A stretch of DNA of 64,000 bases from Lithodes maja (taxonomy: Eukaryota > Arthropoda > Malacostraca > Decapoda > Lithodidae): contig JBAKBP010010360.1 of assembly GCA_037953745.1 (NCBI GenBank), positions 1 through 64,000 of the forward strand. Reading direction: 5' to 3'. The notes beneath the pieces are model-generated. The model searched no databases and was not told the origin of the DNA. It saw only the letters and a program-made list of their open reading frames with translations. Positions 21,582 through 32,865 of this stretch are shown here, in pieces (the stretch's first letter is position 1; each line of letters begins with the position of its first letter). The position numbers and the translations under genes were made by a program.

Positions 21582-22125
21582 TGATGCTTAAGTCATAAAA
21601 AAACTTCTAAAAGAGTTAAACCTCTTTAGTTTAACAAAATACAGGCTAAGAGGGGACCTAATCTAAGTGCTAAACAATATTATAGGTATTAGCAATATGA
21701 TTTTCAACAAATACTTCACAATTGATCAATCAAATTACATTAGAGGAAATGGTTGTAAGATAATTGGAACGCCTTTAAACTCACATGGGACTTGTCAGCC
21801 TTGGTCGGCAACCCATATAGAGGAGACAACCATATCAAAACTCCAGGTAGACTTATCAGCTTAGGTAGATACACGAGGTAAAGCATTTCTTTTTCGATCT
21901 AGTAGTAAACCTATGGAATGGACTACCTATTAAAGTCACTGAGTGTGATACCATTTTTGCGAACAGCTAAATATCCCACTCTTAACCTCCGATAAACTGC
22001 GTCTACAAACAAATAGTTAAAGTCTTTATTGTGCTACACTTACCGTTTTTCACATAGATTAGGTAGTTTCAATTACAAGAAGCCTTATGAGGACCAGTAG
22101 ATATGGTGTTGCTTGTATTCCTTTA
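21582..22125 (+). pseudogene. LINE-A copy 1, part 2: ORF2 C-terminus and 3' end
   Basis: Resumes the LINE-A sequence that stopped at 4466. It encodes LLKELNLFSLTKYRLRGDLI, NKYFTIDQSNYIRGNGCKII, then after an ~95-bp foreign or rearranged stretch KAFLFRSSSKPMEWTTY. The 3' untranslated end (TGTTGCTTGTATTCCTTTATAC) matches the LINE-A 3' end at 57390-57422. About 30 bp of LINE-A appear lost at the LINE-B junction. Confidence 0.85.
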
Positions 22126-22230
22126 TACTCCTCTTCACTCCCATTTCTCCTTTCATCCTTCTCTTCTCTCCTCTCCCCCTCTATCCTACCCTCTTCTCTC
22201 CACCTTCCCACCCCCCCCCCCCCTCCCAGC
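22126..22230. repeat. polypyrimidine tract at the LINE-A copy 1 3' end
   Basis: CTCCTCTTCACTCCCATTTC and similar, ending in a C run (22208-22224). It resembles the tract at 713-1044 on the other side of the LINE. Confidence 0.8.
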
Positions 22231-22430
22231 CTCGTGTATAATGCAGAGCTCCACCAAGAGTGAATAATTACTCGGCCGCTCCACACCACAATTCAGGCCC
22301 TCCGCTTTTCGGATTATTAAATGTTACGAATGAAATAACACGCACCGCACAGTACCCGCGACTCTGCTTTTTTATATGCAGTCTAGTTCTGACTTTTCGT
22401 AAGCTATGGAGACACTAATAGGGCTCTTAA

Positions 22431-22635
22431 CCCTTTCACTGCAATGCCTTTGTTTTAAAGCTATAATTGCCTAATATTAAACGGTTATGTTCAACTTCGG
22501 AAGGGTTTTGGTTAGTCAAATAGCTAACTGTGATAATGAATACCCTATTAATTATATAGGTCATTCATAGAATGAATATTATATTTTATTTTTAGCCTGA
22601 ATAGTTTGGGGATTGGTGACACATTGTGGAAGGGG
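22431..22635. mobile_element. MITE, T4-like, TTAA target duplication
   Basis: TTAA at 22427-22430 and 22636-22639. Ends CCCTTTCACTGCAATG and CATTGTGGAAGGGG are imperfect inverted repeats. 205 bp, no ORF. Confidence 0.83.
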
Positions 22636-22907
22636 TTAACATTTTGGTAAATATAAAGTTTTACACCGGAAATTATTTGTATAACTATTTTTTGTTTTAT
22701 TATTATTTTGTTTAAAGCTGTGTTTTTCTATGAACCCCAACGGAAATAGGAAAACAAACTATTATCCAGCCATTAAACTTACGACCCACCGACCCCAGAT
22801 AGTGAGGAGGGTTATAGAAATCAGGGACAATCAAGGAATTTAAGAATTTTTCCAGTTGAAAAACCTTAGAAGTATTGTGCCAAAACAAGTCGCCATGGGA
22901 TACACGA

Positions 22908-24131
22908 GGGGTTGAGCGCCCCCCTCATTCATTGTATTAATGGGTTGAGCGCCCCCGTCATTCATTGTATTAATGGGTTGAGCGCCCCCCGTCATTCATT
23001 GTATTAATGGGTTGAGCGCCCCCCTCATTCATTGTATTAATGGGTTGAGCGCCCCCGTCATTCATTGTATTAATGGGTTGAGCGCCCCCGTCATTCATTG
23101 TATTAATGGGTTGAGCGCCCCCGTCATTCATTGTATTAATGGGTTGAGCGCCCCCGTCATTCATTGTATTAATGGGTTGAGCGCCCCCCTCATTCATTGT
23201 ATTAATGGGTTGAGCGCTCCCGTCATTCATTGTATTAATGGGTTGAGCGCCCCCGTCATTCATTGTATTAAAGGGTTGAGCGCCCCCGTCATTCATTGTA
23301 TTAATGGGTTGAGCGCCCCCGTCATTCATTGTATTAATGGGTTGAGCGCCCCCGTCATTCATTGTATTAATGGGTTGAGCGCCCCCGTCATTCATTGTAT
23401 TAATGGGTTGAGCGCCCCCGTCATTCATTGTATTAATGGGTTGAGCGCCCCCGTCATTCATTGTATTAATGGGTTGAGCGCCCCCGTCATTCATTGTATT
23501 AATGGGTTGAGCGCCCCCGTCATTCATTGTATTAATGGGTTGAGCGCCCCCGTCATTCATTGTATTAATGGGTTGAGCGCCCCCCTCATTCATTGTATTA
23601 ATGGGTTGAGCGCCCCCGTCATTCATTGTATTAATGGGTTGAGCGCCCCCGTCATTCATTGTATTAATGGGTTGAGCGCCCCCGTCATTCATTGTATTAA
23701 TGGGTTGAGCGCCCCCCGTCATTCATTGTATTAATGGGTTGAGCGCCCCCGTCATTCATTGTATTAAGGGGTTGAGCGCCCCCGTCATTCATTGTATTAA
23801 TGGGTTGAGCGCCCCCTTCATTCATTGTATTAATGGGTTGAGCGCCCCCGTCATTCATTGTATTAATGGGTTGAGCGCCCCCCTCATTCATTGTATTAAT
23901 GGGTTGAGCGCCCCCGTCATTCATTGTATTAATGGGTTGAGCGCCCCCGTCATTCATTGTATTAATGGGTTGAGCGCCCCCGTCATTCATTGTATTAATG
24001 GGTTGAGCGCCCCCGTCATTCATTGTATTAAGGGGTTGAGCGCCCCCGTCATTCATTGTATTAATGGGTTGAGCGCCCCCCTCATTCATTGTATTAATGG
24101 GTTGAGCGCCCCCGTCATTCATTGTATTAAT
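22908..24131. repeat. 33-bp minisatellite, about 37 copies
   Basis: Unit GGGTTGAGCGCCCCCGTCAT followed by TCATTGTATTAAT. Variation is limited to a few positions (GTC, CTC or TTC; AATGGG, AAAGGG or AAGGGG) and two units with an extra C, which break the frame. Units are highly uniform, so the array is young. The 11-residue repeat proteins on both strands (for example GGAQPINTMND) are consequences of a 33-bp period and have no supporting gene structure. Confidence 0.98.
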
Positions 24132-24311
24132 CATATATGTAGATCAGTAAGGGGAGAAAACAGGTCGCTGTGCAAATATACGATGGGTTGAGGGTGATCG
24201 GTGACAGGTAGGGATTTAGGGTTTCTTTGATCTAGGGATTTTTTATATAATGATTTTCCAACTGTCTACACATGTATAGCAATGAAGAAATAATAATATT
24301 GATAATAATAC

Positions 24312-24775
24312 TTTTTTTCTTTTTTCCTTTCTATATTCCAACTACCCTCTCGGGCATAGGCTGATAGCCTTTACACTCTACCGCTGAACACGGTGAGGCC
24401 CGTGAGGTCTTGCTCCAGTCTAGGGAGTGAGACATGCGAAGCTTCACGGCTCAAAGCAACTCCATATCTGAAGCTGCTCCGCCTCTGTGCTTTGCAGTCT
24501 CATCCCCCAGGCTCGGACCCTCACTCTCAGAACGCCACCTATTGAGCAATAAACTCACTAGGCATTGCCCCCCTGTAGCATATTTTTGAATATGGGAATA
24601 TTCATACAATGCTATTTAATCAGGGAACAATGAGGGTATTTATTTGGCATTTCGGTGTGCTGTGGTAATGCACTGATACTAGGTACAGCACAAATTCCAT
24701 CCCAATAATATCTTCCCATTGACATATTGGGATTCGAACCCAGTCCAGTGGCAAGACCACTCCGCCACACCTTCC
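24312..24775 (-). mobile_element. tRNA-derived SINE S1, minus strand
   Basis: Reverse complement of the SINE at 29793-30257. It has the A-box-like GGTGTGGCGGAGTGGTCTTG and B-box GGTTCGAATCCC (near 24730-24775), a ~390-bp body and an A-rich tail (T-rich here near 24312). Relative to S1 at 29793 it lacks about 14 bases around the anticodon region. Confidence 0.88.
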
Positions 24776-24779
24776 CTTA

Positions 24780-25005
24780 AAACTTATATAGTGTTTATAT
24801 AGTGCCAGTATATCCTCTTCTAGGATTCACAAGCGTTTGACCTTTAATCAACCAGAGGCCAATACCCATCTCATTTGCTCAGGAGGAGACGGTAACCGTC
24901 GGCTATTTACCAGAAAAAAACTGTTCAATCTGAATGGAGATTGAACGCGAGTCTGCAGGATGGGAGGCAGAGACGCTATCAACTAAGCCAGTCGAATGCT
25001 GGCTA
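24780..25005 (-). repeat. second tRNA-like SINE head S2, minus strand
   Basis: On the minus strand ACTGGCTTAGTTGATAGCGT is followed by CTCTGCCTCCCATCCTGCAG and GCGTTCAATCTCC, resembling a tRNA with a CCC (Gly-type) anticodon loop and A and B boxes. The rest of the body runs to about 24780. Only one copy is seen, so the call is tentative. Confidence 0.55.
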
Positions 25006-25111
25006 AGTTGTTATATGATTCTTATAGGCCACGATATCATCCACGGCTTCGGACCCGGTGTCAAACTTTACAAAATATAATTTCCCGGGTATCCCGGACA
25101 TGTCAATTGAT

Positions 25112-25112
25112 G

Positions 25113-25166
<54 letters not shown>

Positions 25167-25187
25167 GTGTATATACAGTATATACAG

Positions 25188-25237
<50 letters not shown>

Positions 25238-25259
25238 GGTATATATATATATATATTTT
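25112..25259. repeat. (AT)n microsatellite, compound
   Basis: Two long AT runs separated by TGCAGTGTATATACAGTA-type spacers, ending in a T run. Confidence 0.97.
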
Positions 25260-25863
25260 TTTTTTACCTCATATCTCTACTAGACTCCTCCTTCTATCAA
25301 TCTATTGCCTGACGCCGTGATCCCCAAAGGGGTGGCCACGAACGAACCGCCCTTTGCGAGACACCTTAACCGGCACTCTGCATACAGAAGTCCTTAGTAC
25401 TTTTGTTTTACTGACATGTTAGTATACAATTGTAATTCAAAGGTTTAAACACCGCCCCGAGTTCTTTGAACCTCTTACAAAGGTCAGTGGTAGTCGAGGA
25501 ATATAATATTGGTCATGATCATATTATCTCCTCGCGTTAACCATCTTGTCACTGTGTCATGACATTTAAATATTAATGACCCTACACCAAGTACCTGAAC
25601 AGAACTTCATCACCGGTTAATATAACGATCAGGATAGTCGAGTATCCCTACTGTAGCTCCCCTGCTAAAAATATACTCGCGTTTGTCCCCGAGATATCGA
25701 CTCTGCCTAACTTCCACCAGTGCGTAAGGTGTACTATAGAAGTAGAGTCCCCATGAAATTGACTCTGCCTAATTTCCACCAGTGCGTAAGGTGCACTATA
25801 AAGTTAGAGTTCATTATATTTTGACTCAGCTGTAAACCCTCGTCTATTTTTGTGCTTAAAGAG

Positions 25864-25906
<43 letters not shown>

Positions 25907-26260
25907 TTAAAATAGCACACAATTATCCGACTCATCAGTGTTAATAATCTGTCCTTATGTTAAATTGTACAATAGGCAAGCTAAACCTATTTGATATACC
26001 CGACTCTAACCTGAGCTCCTTTTAGATCCTCGATCGTGCTAGGATAGTAAATTATGTTGTATAAAATTATAATTTAATTCATATGTAACTATCTATGCAA
26101 GTACAAGTAAGAGTTAAGCTAAATAAAACTGTTCTTTATAATTATACTTGGTGTTATATAAATCCTTTATTTGACTTATATCCATGTATTGTGTGACTTC
26201 CAAATTCCCCAGTCAAGTAGAACTCACTATAACCTATATACAAACCTGGTATAACATGGA
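25260..26260. other. AT-rich DNA with a ~60-bp tandem duplication and an (AT)n run
   Basis: No gene seen. GACTCTGCCTAACTTCCACC is duplicated at about 25698 and 25759 with the following GTGCGTAAGGTGTACTATA, a ~62-bp tandem pair. An (AT)n run lies at 25863-25903. Confidence 0.6.
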
Positions 26261-26269
26261 TTATGATAT

Positions 26270-26650
26270 CTTATTTAATTATTATTTGAGGATTTTCCTT
26301 GTTTTTGTCATTTTCAAGCAATGGATCTTAGTTTGATCACTACGCTAACCAAATCGCTTTCCATGACTTCCTTCAAGCTATATAAATGCCCACCCAGGCC
26401 TTCTTCAACCTATATTTGTATATTGTTCAATACAAAAATGCTCTGGGCAAAGGTGGATTGCTTCTAATCTACAGGCTCGCTATTGCTAGCTTACAAAACA
26501 AATCGACACCTGAATTGGGTGAAGCGTCTTATTATCGCCAAAGTAATGAGATGAAACATCTGAAAATCTCCAAACTAATGGACCGAAATAGAGGAGCCAC
26601 AAAAACCCTCCTCGGTTTAAATAGGGTTAAAGAGAGATGATAAGTACTGT
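26270..26650 (+). repeat. dispersed repeat family T5, long form
   Basis: Begins with TTGAGGATTTTCCTTG and CAAGCAATGGATCTTAGTTT, shared with 45410 and 52370, then runs into the T5 core (CGCTATTGCTAGC, ATCGACACCTGAATTGGGTG, AATCTCCAAACTAATGGACC). No ORF. Confidence 0.72.
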
Positions 26651-26799
26651 CTGTAGAACTCCGAAATTTGATATGTGGAGTTTCTCATAATACAGCGTTA
26701 GTGTCATAATCGATCCTCGAAAAAACTTACGGATAATCCGGACATTTGGCAATACATTTATCATTCAACAGCTGCTTAAGGTGGTGGTGGTAATGGTGT

Positions 26800-27103
26800 G
26801 TGTGTGTATGGGGGGGGGGGGGGGGGGGTGCACACACACAAAAACAACCTTAAATATATATTTGTACATTTATTGGTAGAAAATGTCCTGATTGAAGGCC
26901 GGCCCCTCCTAAATTACAGGATCGTTATCGCTTGCCCGGCAAAAATCGACCCCTAAATGGTACGAAAGGTCTAAATACTGTCAAACAAATAGGGTGAAAG
27001 GTCTTCAAATCTCCAACCTAATGGGGCAAATGTCATAACATTTCAAAACTAATTAGGCTAAGCATCAGGGAGAAGGGGAACCAGAAGGAACAACAACCTC
27101 CCC
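26800..27103 (+). mobile_element. T5 repeat next to a G-run, ending at TTAA
   Basis: A TG/G-run precedes it at 26798-26829. Core motifs: TTGGTAGAAAATGTCCTG, CGAAGGCCGG-like TGAAGGCCGG, ATCGACCCCTAAATGG, then repeated CTAATGGGGCAAATG blocks. It ends ACCTCCCC before TTAA at 27104-27107, the same end as at 43245. Confidence 0.75.
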
Positions 27104-27292
27104 TTAATCTATGTTAGCCTACCGTAACATAACCTAGTTTGATCCACTCTAACATTTTCTGTGTCGGAATATATATAAATATAGAGCAATGCAAGTATGT
27201 AGGTAGTCCATCAGATGAGACGCTTGTTGTCATGTATAAACGATCAGAACAGGAGTTTTATACAATTATCTCACCCTTTACCCATGCATATT

Positions 27293-29100
27293 TTTTTTCT
27301 ATGTGAATGAGGGAGACAAAAGGCATAACTACCTGCAGCGAGTGCCTCCCCCATATATCAAAGAGTGACAGGGCCGAAATCAAGGGACGTTCGAGCTAAA
27401 ATGCCTGGACACACGGAGTTTGAAGCAATTTAAGTCATAGGAAAAGGGAAAGACTGATTCTGGGAGAGAGTTCCAGAGCTCACCAGTTGAATAGAAGAAA
27501 GTCTGAGAATAGCGTTTCACTCTTGGGTTGGAGAGTTGCACAGAGCAGGGGTGGGATTGTGTTGCAAGGCGGGTACTATGTACCCTACGTAGAGGAGGTG
27601 GTATACACTGGGAAAGCTCCAAGGAACACTGATTATTGTAGTAGTGATAGAATAGTGAGAGAGATGCAACATTGCGGCGAAGAGAGAGAGATTGCAGAGA
27701 GTTGGTGAGTGGACGGGAGTTAAAGATACGAAAGGCTTTCCTTTCTACTTTATCTAGGAGTGCGGTGTGAGAGGATCCTCCCCACACATGTGAACAATTC
27801 TCAATACAAGGACGCACTGTGCCCCTGCACAGAGCAAGAAGCTGTGCAGGGGCTCAGCAGTAAAATATTCAGCAACTTCTCCTACTTCAGAACAAAATTG
27901 TTCGAATAATATCAGGAGTAAGCTACAGAGAACATACTGATCCCCTCTTTAAACATCTAGGGATACTAAAGATACAAGATGTATATAGACTAGAGCCAGT
28001 TAAATTTGTATACAATCAATTACGCCTTCCCACTGCCATTAATTTTCAGAATATATCCAATATTCATTCCCACAATTTACGAAATAGTAACTTATTAAGA
28101 CCCCCTAAACCAGGGACGGAAAAATCTAAAATATTTGTTGCTTATTCTGGTTGATTAATGTGGAATACGTTGCCTGATGAATTAAAAACTATCACCAACC
28201 ATGTAACCATTAAGATCAAAATGAATAAACCTATTGTAAATAGATACTGATGCAATATTTGTCAGTACCGTACTATTATGTTGATTCAATTTTAAAATTA
28301 TGACTCTTAGCATATATGGATGTCCCATTATTAAAAATATATTCATTTAATCACTGGATATCAGACGGAGCTATTGTGTATGTAGTGTGCAGTGTTTTCC
28401 CGTAGTATATAATGTATAACTATTTATTGAGCTCATAAAAAATATTTTATTTCATGAGCTCAGCCTTTCGATTATATGGACATATATTTATATTATACTC
28501 TGTAATTTGTTTATAGGCAAAATAAACAATTTGAATTTGAATTTGAAAGAACCCCTTGAGGCGGTTGAGCACACCCAGCTTCTGGGAGGCTACCTTAGCG
28601 AGACTGGTAATATGGTCTTTCCAAGTGAGAGCAGAAGAAAAAGAGACACCGAGAACATTGGGGGAAGATGAAGGGTTGATTTTTGTATTGTTGAAGAATA
28701 AGGGATAGTCCTCTGGAGGTTCCTGACGGGTAGTAAGATGGATAAATTGAGTTTTGGAAGCATTAAATGCAACAAGGTTTTCTCTACCCCAATTGGAATT
28801 AGTAGCTAGATCAGAAGATAAGCATTTTATGGCTTCATTACATTTACTTTTGAGGGACTGCTGGCTGGGGCGTTCTGGAAAAATAATTGAGTGGTGTAAA
28901 GTAGAGTCGTCTGCATATGAATGGATGGGATTGGATGTACAGTTGAGAGGATCATTTATGAAAATTAGAAAGAGAATAGGAGATAGGACAGAACCCTGAG
29001 GAACACCGGAGTTGATAAGATGAGGAAATGAGCGATGGCCATCCACAACCGCAGCTATGGAACGGCCGGAAAGGAAATTAGAGACAAAGGCACAATCGCA
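27293..29100 (-). mobile_element. LINE-B copy 3, minus strand, 5'-truncated, split by LINE-D
   Basis: The 3' terminus (T run then TCTATGTG) is at 27293. C-terminal domain sequence lies at 27380-27856 (HTALLDKVERKAFRIF, LTNSLQSLSLRRNVAS). The RT palm at 28550-29100 reads SGVPQGSVLSPILFLIFIND, SYADDSTLHHS and NWGRENLVAFNASKTQFIHL. The two parts are contiguous in other copies and are separated here by 27857-28549. Confidence 0.9.
27857..28549 (+). pseudogene. LINE-D RT C-terminus and 3' end, inserted in LINE-B
   Basis: Plus-strand translation gives LLLQNKIVRIISGVSYREHT, LFKHLGILKIQDVYRL and MWNTLPDELKTI, the typical C-terminus of a LINE RT different from A and B. The 3' end is a (TTTGAA)n tail (GAATTTGAATTTGAAAG). 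One in-frame stop (SGStopLMWNT). No clear target duplication was found. Confidence 0.82.
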
Positions 29101-29298
29101 CGCTAACACCTATGTCTATATACACACTAGGAAATTAGTATTGGCTCCTCAACTACTTAAATGAACCATCGAACTGCAGTATATACATTATGCCCAGTCA
29201 ATAATTACAAATGTTTGATTCAATCCGAAATAGCTTCATAAATTCAAGGCCACCAATTATGTCTCAGAATGTACACCTGCTCCCACTCACAGTACACA

Positions 29299-29361
29299 CA
29301 CATGGACACACACACACACACACGGACACACACACACACACGGACATGGACACACACACAC
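29299..29361. repeat. (CA)n-rich microsatellite with CGGACA interruptions
   Basis: Mostly ACACAC with GGACACAC variants. Nearby CA-rich sequence continues to about 29720. Confidence 0.9.
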
Positions 29362-29792
29362 ACAAACAAAAACCTCAACACATGCACGCCAATGAACACC
29401 AAGCGGACGGTCACGCGACATGCAGGGACACACACTTATGCAACAGGTTGCATTAACCACATGCAAACACATTTAAGCACACACAGTCACCCACGGTTGC
29501 ACATACAGTCAAAGTTTAAAGTTGTGTCGTATATCCATTACAATTCTAATTATAATTGGGATTCATATAAATATCTTGACACAGACACACACACACTCAC
29601 ACATGAACTCCAGGCGTGCGGTCATGGTACACACACATGATCACACATTCATGCAACAAGTTTTATTAACCACATGCAAACACATTAAAATACACACAGA
29701 CACACATGCTTGTGCCTGTACAGTCATGGTCTAAACTCGTGTGTCCTACCTTATAATGTTATATGTTATATACATATATACAGTATATATAT

Positions 29793-30257
29793 AGGTGTGG
29801 CGGAGTGGTCTTGCCATTGGACTGGTAATCCAATGGACCCGGGTTCGAATCCCAATATGTCAATGGGAAGATATTATTGGGAAGGAATTTGTGCTGTACC
29901 TAGTATCAGTGCATTACCACAGCACACCGAAATGCCAAAAAAAATACCTTCATTGTTCCCTGATTAAATAGCATTGTATGAATATTCCCATATTCAAAAA
30001 TGTGCTACAGGGGTGCAATGCCTAGTGAGTTAATTGCTCAATAGGTGGCGTTCTGAGAGTGAGGGTCCGAGTGTGTGGGATAAGACTGTGAAGCGCAGAG
30101 GCGAGGTGGCTTCAGAGATGGAGTTGCTTCGAGCTGTGAAGCTTCGCATATCTCAATCCCTAGACTGGAGCAATACCTCACGGGCCTCACCGTGTTCAGC
30201 GGTAGAGTGTAAAGGCTATCAGCCTATGCCCGAGAGGGAGAAGTTGGAATATAGGAA
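29793..30257 (+). mobile_element. tRNA-derived SINE S1, plus strand
   Basis: Head GTGTGGCGGAGTGGTCTTGC with an anticodon-arm-like hairpin (CATTGGA/TCCAATG, loop CTGGTAA, implying GGT, Thr-type) and B box GGGTTCGAATCCC. The ~390-bp body ends GAGAAGTTGGAATATAGG before a poly(A) of about 22. It is the inverted match of 24312-24775. The following (AT)n (30280-30392) probably grew from the tail. Confidence 0.9.
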
Positions 30258-30261
30258 AAAA

Positions 30262-30279
<18 letters not shown>

Positions 30280-30310
<31 letters not shown>

Positions 30311-30341
30311 TATATATACAGTATATATATACTGTATACTG

Positions 30342-30392
<51 letters not shown>
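30280..30392. repeat. (AT)n microsatellite after SINE S1
   Basis: AT runs broken by ATACAGTATATACAGTA and ATACTGTATACTGTATA. Confidence 0.95.
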
Positions 30393-30393
<1 letters not shown>

Positions 30394-30397
<4 letters not shown>

Positions 30398-30535
30398 AAT
30401 GTTGACAAAGTAAATGGGGCGAAATGCCTTAAAATCGCCAAACTAATGAACCGTTTATCTTAATACATGAAAGTAAATGGAGCTAAACATGAGGGAGAAG
30501 GGGGAGCAGAAAAACTAACTACCTGCCCTTACTAC
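30394..30535 (+). repeat. T5 repeat fragment
   Basis: AATGGGGCGAAATGCCTTAA, AATCGCCAAACTAATG and AAACATGAGGGAGAAGGGGG match the 3' part of family T5. Confidence 0.75.
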
Positions 30536-30540
30536 ACTTG

Positions 30541-31540
30541 TCCCACGTATCCCCCTACCTGGCCAACGCACCCAAGTCCACCTGTACACATCACCTCATC
30601 AGTACAACAAATACTATAGCCTAGTCGGTTTTATTCCAGGTGACAGTACATTGAATCCTTAGCAACTAACTTCTTGATAAATAATGGAAAAATATGAAAT
30701 TACAGTATCTCTGAGTCATAGTTATGCCATGTTTTTATAATTAACATCATATTTCGGCATATAATTATCGTAACAGCTGAATAACCAAGACGGGGACATG
30801 GTAATTCACCGTCAGCTGAAATTAACCGGGTATAAGTCGCTCTCTCAATTGTCCCTTTCTCACTATGGAATTGAACTCCCTCATTTCTGTATGAAGAAGT
30901 TTTCAGATATCATAATTTCATACTAGTGCACAATTCCAATTAATACATCGTACAGCGTTCCTTCCGTGATGGTGGAGACCCTTCGTTGTCATTAGCAGTA
31001 ACAAGTCATTGATAATATATCACACACAAGACTTGATGGACGATCTGTTCAAAATCCACAAGACAAATATAAAGTTGGCAATTTATGCTGGCACGTGTGA
31101 GCTCTGGTCAGGCACAGGTGGAAAGAGGGGGAAATACCCCTCTGCAACACAGCAGGTGTGTGGGAGCATTTGGATACAACACCACTTTGACACCTTCAGA
31201 AACCGTATATCAATTTTATGAGCAATGTTATGATTCAGTACGCGAATAAATCTAAGCAAATTATTATGTAACTGCCTCTAATTATTTTTTGGACAATTAC
31301 ATTATTAATGTTGTGCTTTCGACGAAAATATCTTTATTATGAATAGGATAACGAAAAGCATTTGTCAGAAGTGCAAAAGACAAAATTATATGACTTTTCT
31401 ACCATATCAAACTTATTAATGCTTACAATATTTGTTTTGATTATATGATTTATTTGACTTAAACTAAGCCATAAGAGCTAGGCTGCGGCAGTTATCGGCC
31501 AAGAGTGATTATATATTCTGTGTCTAATATTTTTCGTAGG
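30541..31540. other. no recognisable feature
   Basis: AT-rich with scattered short ORFs only. Nothing I can support. Confidence 0.4.
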
Positions 31541-31547
31541 AAGACTA

Positions 31548-31715
31548 TAGTCTATTCATTATAAGTAGGCCATCAATCTTGACCAATAACCTCTATAACT
31601 AAGAAAGGGCTATATCAAATGGGCTGTACATTTCCATACCTATTTAGTGGTTGGCTCTTTCCAAATGGTAGAAATTACAGCTCAATCATTGACGTTTTTT
31701 TTTAGGTTATGGATG
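31548..31715 (+). repeat. dispersed repeat F1, second copy of the 47937 element's left part
   Basis: Shares TAGTCTATTCATTATAAGTA, GGCC, TTTCCAAATGGTAGAAAT and GGTTATGGATGG-type sequence with 47937-48110. About 75% by eye. Confidence 0.65.
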
Positions 31716-31949
31716 GCTGGGTTGGGGATTTCTGGCTTATCTATAATGAACAGGGTGAACTTTATGAACATTGGAAAGTAAAGTGTTACAACGTTACAGT
31801 TCAATCAAGTAAAGGACTTGCATAGGGATGTTTAAGGTCAGCACAAATTTCACGAGTTGTGGACATAGTGGTAATCGATAGAGTTCTAATAATCGATCAT
31901 CCCTCTGACTTCTATAACTCCTTCCTAAGCTTCATAAAATCGTCTAATG

Positions 31950-31996
31950 ATATCCAGAATAAACTTCTAAAACGCGTCATAATCCTCAAGGGGTTA
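31950..31996 (+). repeat. T4-type MITE right end, fragment
   Basis: AATCGTCTAATGATATCCAG followed by GCGTCATAATCCTCAAGGGG and TTAA (31997-32000 approximately) matches the right end of the MITE at 51699. The left end was not found. Confidence 0.6.
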
Positions 31997-32187
31997 AACT
32001 CCACTATCGGTAATACAAAACAGTACCCGTGAACTTACCAGTACCTCACCAGTATGAATGCACCAGTACCACACTCACCTGTAATGGAAGGAATGCTAGT
32101 GTTAATTAGGTGTAGTGGAGGAAGTTTATGTCACAAGAAAATATAACAAATGCTTTCACACTAATGTACCCAAATAATTGTCTTTAA

Positions 32188-32393
32188 GTCAGTGTCACAC
32201 GAACTCTTCTTTCGTCAATTTTCAGTGCAAATTTAGGCAGGCATTTTTAAAATTTCAGTGTTATAAGAAATCAACTACCTAATATAATTTATCATCAGTC
32301 TAGTTTCCGAACCAATATGAAAGAGCCTCAAAATGGTACGAACAAATACTTGCTCATCGAAAATTGCCGAAAAATCACTCGTGTGACACCAGC
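32188..32393. mobile_element. MITE family T6, TTAA target duplication, TCACACG termini
   Basis: TTAA at 32184-32187 and 32394-32397. Ends GTCAGTGTCACACGA and CTCGTGTGACACCAGC are inverted. Internal CAGTCTAGTTTCCGAACC and AAGAGCCTCAAAAT match the copy at 59833-60039. 206 bp, no ORF. Confidence 0.88.
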
Positions 32394-32587
32394 TTAAGAA
32401 CTGGCACTACTAGACTCCACCATACCAAGCTCTGGGTAAACCAGGACCAGAGTTAGATTTGACTATTATGCTCATATTTACTGAATTTAGTGGATTAGCA
32501 AAACTGTCAGCAAACATTACTAATTTGTCTATTGTTTTGTATTATTTTGTTTAGGTACCCGGGCAGCGCTGGGTACCTCAGCTAGTC

Positions 32588-32636
32588 TATATATATAATT
32601 ATATATATACAGTATATATATATATATACTGTATAT

Positions 32637-32704
<68 letters not shown>

Positions 32705-32755
32705 AACATATTTTTATGTATATACATTCATCTAACCAATCTAACCAATATACAA

Positions 32756-32815
<60 letters not shown>

Positions 32816-32865
32816 CTGCATATATGTATACATACTGTATACAGTATATATATATATATATATTA
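32588..32865. repeat. long compound (AT)n tract
   Basis: Several AT runs with short CAGTATATATAC-type interruptions and a small unique island near 32700-32755. It forms the 5' border of the Penelope-like fragment. Confidence 0.95.

Noticed and set aside
22908..24134. Long ORFs with 11-residue repeats on both strands
   Set aside because: They arise from a 33-bp period in an untranscribed-looking minisatellite; frames break where a unit has an extra C, and both strands are open equally.
27293..28549. Target-site duplication for LINE-D
   Set aside because: The flanks GTGCAGGGG and AAAGAACC do not repeat; the insertion may involve a small deletion.
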